A stretch of 38,672 bases of DNA from an uncultured Acetatifactor sp. Its GTDB lineage: Bacteria; Bacillota; Clostridia; Lachnospirales; Lachnospiraceae. Below, in pieces: positions 34,785 through 38,672 of the stretch (its first letter is position 1; every line of letters starts with the position of its first letter). The notes below the pieces were generated by a model. It had not been told where the DNA came from. It made no database searches and saw nothing but the letters and a program-made list of their open reading frames with translations. The stretch lies in NCBI GenBank assembly GCA_934394665.1, contig CAKRRS010000019.1, positions 1 to 38,672 on the forward strand, written 5' to 3'. The translations under genes were made by a program, and so were the position numbers.

Positions 34785-34790
34785 TTCTGA

Positions 34791-34864
34791 TGTACGTGAC
34801 AGGATTCGAACCCACGACCTACTGGTCCGTAGCCAGTCGCTCTATCCAGCTGAGCTACACGTAC
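34791..34864 (-). tRNA. tRNA-Arg (ACG)
   Basis: Acceptor GTACGTG/CACGTAC, anticodon stem ACTGG/CCAGT with loop CTACGGA giving ACG (A34 expected to become inosine). T-loop TTCGAAT. CCA not encoded. Confidence 0.95.
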
Positions 34865-34941
34865 ATTCACAGGTTTTCGCCTGCAACAGTATGTATTGTA
34901 ACTGTTGCAGGCAAAAATGTCAATAGAATTTTTTAATTTTT

Positions 34942-35235
34942 TCAAACAATTTTGTTTTCTGCCTGTTTTTCAGCAGTCTTAACCACCTTAACATCATATT
35001 TTTCCAGAATAGCCTGTTTGAATTCTTCGTAATTATCCTCGTCATCATAACAGGCATATTCAATTTCCAACGGTTCTTCCATCTTCATCAGAAGCATACC
35101 GAGAATGGACTTGGCATCCATGCTCATCTTATGCACCCGAATATCGATTGCGTCGTCGAATTCATTACAGGTATCTACAAAATGTCTGATGTCATCCTCC
35201 GAATGGAAGGTAACATATAAGGTTTCCTTTGTCAT
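34942..35235 (-). CDS. HPr/Crh-like protein lacking the active-site histidine
   Basis: A 97-aa protein. The start at 35235 has GGGAG six bases upstream; the frame is open to 35265. The middle, VHKMSMDAKSILGMLLM, aligns with the HPr region NAKSLMGLL that carries the regulatory Ser46 (here Ser43), and the strand pattern and acidic C-terminal helix also fit HPr. The N-terminal GLHARPA motif with the phosphorylated His15 is absent. This is the pattern of Crh, the regulatory HPr relative that acts with CcpA. The assignment is moderate because overall similarity is weak. It lies 87 bases downstream of pyrF. Confidence 0.65.
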   Translation of the reverse strand: MTKETLYVTFHSEDDIRHFVDTCNEFDDAIDIRVHKMSMDAKSILGMLLMKMEEPLEIEYACYDDEDNYEEFKQAILEKYDVKVVKTAEKQAENKIV

Positions 35236-35322
35236 CTGTTCTCCCATCTGTCCGTCTCCGGACACCCCTACATCGTATAGTATGTATCTCTTCTCTCTTG
35301 ATTATCCCATTTACAGACCGTC

Positions 35323-36252
35323 TTATGAACGGTTTGCCAGTGCCTGTGCGATATCCTCACGCATATCCAGAACTGCCGCACGGGAAGCCCCGGCATAATT
35401 CTGTTCGCCGAACTGTGCGTATTTCTCCTGCTGATAAGCTGCGATAATGCCGCGGGAAGAGTTGATAATCGCACCCAGTCCGTCCTCATTGAAGAAGTGT
35501 ACCAGGTCTGCGCCCTTACCGCCCTGTGCACCGTAACCGGGTACCAGGATAAATGCCTTCGGCATTACTTTACGAAGCACCTTGCCCTGTTCGGGATAAG
35601 TAGCTCCCACTACAGCACCGACATAGCTGTAATCATCGCCCATACAGTCTGCTCCCCAGGCTGCCACCTTTTCTCCGACCAGCTCATACAGCGGTCTGCC
35701 GTTAATCAGCTGATCCTGGAACTCGCCGCTGCTGGGATTGGAAGTCTTCACCAGTACGAAAATACCTTTCTTCTCTTCCTTACAAATCTTCACGAAAGGA
35801 TTTACACCGTCGGATCCCAGATAAGGGTTCACGGTAACGAAATCTTCGTCAAAACCGTAATAGCTCTTGCTGCCTACCTGTACTTTGCCCAGATGTCCTA
35901 CCGCGTATGCTTCGGAAGTGGATCCGATATCTCCGCGCTTGATATCGCCAATGACGATCAGCCCCTTCTCCTTACAATAGTCCACCGTCTTCTTAAATGC
36001 CACCATTCCGGGAATGCCGAACTGTTCATACATTGCCACCTGAGGCTTCACCGCCGGTACCAGATCATAGATGGCATCCACAATTCCCTTATTGTACTGC
36101 CAGATTGCCTCTGCAGCGCCTTCCAGTGTCTCACCGTACTCAGCAAATGCTGCTTTCTTAATATATTCGGGCACGAATTTCATCATGGGATCCAGTCCTA
36201 CGACGATAGGTGCATTGGTTTCTTTGATGCGAGCGATCAGTTTGTTGATCAT
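35323..36252 (-). CDS. pyrF: orotidine-5'-phosphate decarboxylase, long (type 2) form
   Basis: A 309-aa enzyme that makes UMP from OMP in pyrimidine synthesis. Catalytic motif VIGDIKRGDIGSTSEAY carries the Asp-Lys-Asp-Ile charge network. Also visible are PIVVGLDPMMKFVPEYI, FVTVNPYLGSDGVNPF and LVPGYGAQGGKG. The start at 36252 has GGAGG four bases upstream; upstream ATGs to 36336 would be unneeded extension. No other pyr gene is adjacent in the window. Confidence 0.95.
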   Translation of the reverse strand: MINKLIARIKETNAPIVVGLDPMMKFVPEYIKKAAFAEYGETLEGAAEAIWQYNKGIVDAIYDLVPAVKPQVAMYEQFGIPGMVAFKKTVDYCKEKGLIVIGDIKRGDIGSTSEAYAVGHLGKVQVGSKSYYGFDEDFVTVNPYLGSDGVNPFVKICKEEKKGIFVLVKTSNPSSGEFQDQLINGRPLYELVGEKVAAWGADCMGDDYSYVGAVVGATYPEQGKVLRKVMPKAFILVPGYGAQGGKGADLVHFFNEDGLGAIINSSRGIIAAYQQEKYAQFGEQNYAGASRAAVLDMREDIAQALANRS

Positions 36253-36326
36253 ATTTCCTCCGTTCTGCATGTGTTCCCACACTGCATTCATTTTCATTTC
36301 GTATCCGGCATCATATCCGATGCGTA

Positions 36327-36354
36327 GAAAAGGCACCGCCTTCGGGCGATGCCT
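36327..36354 (-). terminator. terminator after nrdD
   Basis: 10-bp stem AGGCATCGCC/GGCGGTGCCT with a CGAA-type tetraloop, followed on the minus strand by TTTTC. Confidence 0.82.
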
Positions 36355-36365
36355 CCTGACTGTTA

Positions 36366-38672
36366 CTATTCTACCCCAACTAATGTCAGTTGGTCAACGT
36401 ACTTCTTGATATTTGAAGCATTTACATACTTTTTATGGCTGTCACCGTTTACCACGACCAGCGTCGGCGCCTGCATCACACCGTAACGCCTTGCCAGTTC
36501 CATATTTTCTTCCGCATCAATGGTCACGTAGTTTACATTTTTCAGATATTCCTTGACCAGTTTGCAGTTAGGACAGGTCTTGGTGGTAAACAAATACTTA
36601 ATATTTGCCGGCTGTTCCACTTTTACATCCACATCTTCCGCAAAATTAGAGAGTGTCACGACACTTCTTGTAGGACGTTTCAAAGAAGAATGGGCAATGT
36701 CATATTCGGTTCTGTTCGCATATTCCTGCAGCTTACCATCGTTCCAGTTCTGTACCGGGCGGTAGTAACCGGTGATGCGGCTGTAAACTTCCGTCTTCGC
36801 ACCGCAGTGAGGACAGGTCTTCACCTCACCTGCAAGATAGCCGTGTTCCTTACAGATCGAATAAGTAGGTGACAGGGTATAGTAAGGCAGCTTGTAATTG
36901 GAAGCAATCGTTTTCACTAAAGATGCCGCAGCCTTCCAGTCCGGAAGCTTCTCTCCTAAGAAGGCATGGAACACGGTACCGGAAGTATACAACGTCTGCA
37001 GCTCATCCTGAATATCCAGTGCATCGAAAATATCCACCGTATAATCTACCGGCAAATGAGACGAGTTCGTATAGTAAGGCGTATCGCCCGGTTTGCCTGC
37101 GGTCTTGATGCCCGGCCAGCGCTTTCTGTCATGCTTTGCCAGGCGGTATGTGGTGCTCTCCGCCGGAGTTGCCTCCAGATTATAGAGATCGCCGTACTGC
37201 TCCTGATAGTCGGACAGGCGCTCTCTCATATGGTTCAGTACTTCTTTGGTGAACTCCTGGGTTCTGGGATCACTCATATCCGCTCTGAGCCAGTTGGCAT
37301 TCAGTCCCACCTCGTTCATGCCGATCAGACCGATCGTCGAGAAGTGGTTCTCAAAGGTTCCCAGATAACGCTTGGTATAAGGATACAGCCCCTCATTCAA
37401 AAGCTTGGTAATAACACCGCGCTTGATTTTCAGAGATCTCGCCGCAATGTCCATCATATGATTCAGTCTGGTATAGAATTCATCCTTGTTCGCAGACAGA
37501 TAAGCGATTCTGGGCATATTGATCGTAACTACACCCACGCTTCCGGTGCTCTCACCGGAGCCGAAGAAACCGCCGGTCTTCTTGCGCAGTTCTCTTAAGT
37601 CCAGGCGCAGTCGGCAGCACATACTGCGGACATCGCTGGGCTGCATATCGGAATTGATATAGTTGGAAAAATACGGGGTGCCGTATTTCGCGGTCATTTC
37701 GAATAACAGTCTGTTGTTCTCGGTATCGGACCAGTCAAAATCTTTCGTGATGGAGTAGGTCGGGATCGGATACTGGAAACCGCGGCCGTTGGAATCGCCT
37801 TCGATCATGGTCTCGATAAATGCCTTGTTGACCATGTCCATTTCCTTTTTACAATCCTTGTATTTGAAATCCATCTCTTTTCCGCCGACCAGTGCCGGAA
37901 GCTCTGCCAGATCATCGGGCACCGTCCAGTCCAGTGTTATGTTGGAAAAAGGCGCCTGGGTGCCCCAGCGGCTGGGCGTATTCACACCGTAAATAAATGC
38001 TTCGATGCATTTTTTCACTTCGGGGTAGCTTAAGTTATCTACTTTTACAAAAGGGGCCAGGTAAGTATCAAAGGAAGAGAATGCCTGCGCTCCCGCCCAT
38101 TCATTCTGCATGATTCCCAGGAAGTTTACCATCTGGTTGCACAATACGGACAGGTGCTTTGCCGGTGCGGAAGTGATCTTGCCGGTGATACCTCCCAGTC
38201 CTTCCTTGATGAGCTGTTTCAAAGACCATCCTGCACAATAACCGGTTAACATCGACAGATCATGGATATGGATATCTGCGTTTCTGTGGGCTTCTGCGAT
38301 CTCTTCATCATAGATTTCGGACAGCCAGTAATTCGCCGTTACGGCACCGGAATTGCTCAGGATCAGGCCACCGACGGAATATGTCACTGTGGAATTCTCC
38401 TTCACACGCCAGTCTTCTACTTTTACGTAGCTGTTGACCACGTCCTTATAGTCTAAGATTGTGGATTTCATCGTACGCATCTTCTCCCGCTGCTTGCGGT
38501 ACAGAATATAGGCTTTCGCCACCTCTTCATATCCTGCCTGTCCCAGAACGCGCTCCACACTGTCCTGAATGTCCTCGACATGTACTTCGCCGTTCTCCAC
38601 CTTCTTCTGGAAATCCGCCGTCACCCGTAACGCAAGAAGATCAATAATGTCATTATTGTAGCTCATCTGCGT
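36366..38672 (-). CDS. nrdD: anaerobic ribonucleoside-triphosphate reductase with fused thioredoxin-like domain, partial (5' end outside window)
   Basis: At least 768 residues are visible; the frame stays open to the window edge, and the first ~30-40 residues of the ATP cone are missing. The remaining ATP-cone part (EDIQDSVERVLGQAGYEEVAKAYILYR) is followed by the ten-stranded barrel core. The C-terminal zinc site has CKEHGY and CPHCG. The glycyl radical site is SRITGYYRP (Gly codon 36768-36770). About 100 further residues form a thioredoxin/glutaredoxin-like domain with CPNC (36564-36575) and APTLVVVNG. It reduces NTPs to dNTPs without oxygen. The activase NrdG gene is not in the window. Confidence 0.95.
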   Translation of the reverse strand, partial: TQMSYNNDIIDLLALRVTADFQKKVENGEVHVEDIQDSVERVLGQAGYEEVAKAYILYRKQREKMRTMKSTILDYKDVVNSYVKVEDWRVKENSTVTYSVGGLILSNSGAVTANYWLSEIYDEEIAEAHRNADIHIHDLSMLTGYCAGWSLKQLIKEGLGGITGKITSAPAKHLSVLCNQMVNFLGIMQNEWAGAQAFSSFDTYLAPFVKVDNLSYPEVKKCIEAFIYGVNTPSRWGTQAPFSNITLDWTVPDDLAELPALVGGKEMDFKYKDCKKEMDMVNKAFIETMIEGDSNGRGFQYPIPTYSITKDFDWSDTENNRLLFEMTAKYGTPYFSNYINSDMQPSDVRSMCCRLRLDLRELRKKTGGFFGSGESTGSVGVVTINMPRIAYLSANKDEFYTRLNHMMDIAARSLKIKRGVITKLLNEGLYPYTKRYLGTFENHFSTIGLIGMNEVGLNANWLRADMSDPRTQEFTKEVLNHMRERLSDYQEQYGDLYNLEATPAESTTYRLAKHDRKRWPGIKTAGKPGDTPYYTNSSHLPVDYTVDIFDALDIQDELQTLYTSGTVFHAFLGEKLPDWKAAASLVKTIASNYKLPYYTLSPTYSICKEHGYLAGEVKTCPHCGAKTEVYSRITGYYRPVQNWNDGKLQEYANRTEYDIAHSSLKRPTRSVVTLSNFAEDVDVKVEQPANIKYLFTTKTCPNCKLVKEYLKNVNYVTIDAEENMELARRYGVMQAPTLVVVNGDSHKKYVNASNIKKYVDQLTLVGVE

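Overview
The window comes from a spore-forming, probably motile gut-type Clostridia bacterium, most likely Lachnospiraceae. The basis is family-level: lipoprotein sugar-binding proteins, a LytS/YesN-type sugar regulator, a class III ribonucleotide reductase, a Csp-like subtilase, an OadB/OadG-like membrane pair and strong AGGAGG ribosome binding sites. No species is claimed. Nearly everything is on the minus strand, so operons read from high to low coordinates; the exceptions are one CYTH-domain gene and one candidate small RNA.

Region by region (left to right, minus strand unless stated). 1-6022 is a beta-1,4-galactan or galacto-oligosaccharide locus: a LacI-type repressor, a lipoprotein binding protein, two MalF/MalG-type permeases and an intracellular GH53 galactanase cut by the window edge. 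Two matching 17-bp operators flank a near-consensus promoter. 6154-10613 holds a Csp-like S8 protease with a hexapeptide repeat, a bacteriohemerythrin, an M18 aminopeptidase with another hexapeptide repeat, and a DJ-1/PfpI protein. 10977-11486 (+) is a CYTH protein. 11579-22896 is a sugar sensing, uptake and chemotaxis block: membrane-anchored sugar sensor, LytS-like kinase, YesN-like regulator, XylF-like lipoprotein, then a ChvE/MmsA/MmsB ABC transporter and a chemoreceptor. 23153-24649 is 4-alpha-glucanotransferase. 24820-25758 is a Ca/Na antiporter. 25880-26117 holds tRNA-Val and tRNA-Leu. 26236-27615 is a MATE transporter. 27692-28279 holds five tRNAs (Lys, Gln, His, Arg, Pro). 28354-31740 is an operon of RNA methyltransferase, a degenerate amidase, RdgB and a YfcE-like phosphoesterase.

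31800-34740 is the most unusual part. It contains a 58-aa Asn/Gln-rich protein behind a sequence matching a forespore sigma-G promoter, a divergent candidate small RNA with promoter and terminator, a HAAS-domain membrane protein, and a solitary OadB plus a 45-aa OadG-like subunit. The leader of oadB looks like a yybP-ykoY (Mn2+) riboswitch with an overlapping terminator. 34791-38672 holds tRNA-Arg, a Crh-like HPr relative, pyrF, and the 3' part of nrdD with a fused C-terminal thioredoxin-like domain.

Links between genes: the galactan genes form a complete import-and-cleavage route except for the transporter ATPase, which must come from elsewhere. The kinase/regulator cassette sits directly upstream of the sugar transporter it probably controls, and the chemoreceptor lies just behind that transporter's terminator. 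No phage, insertion sequence or CRISPR array was seen.
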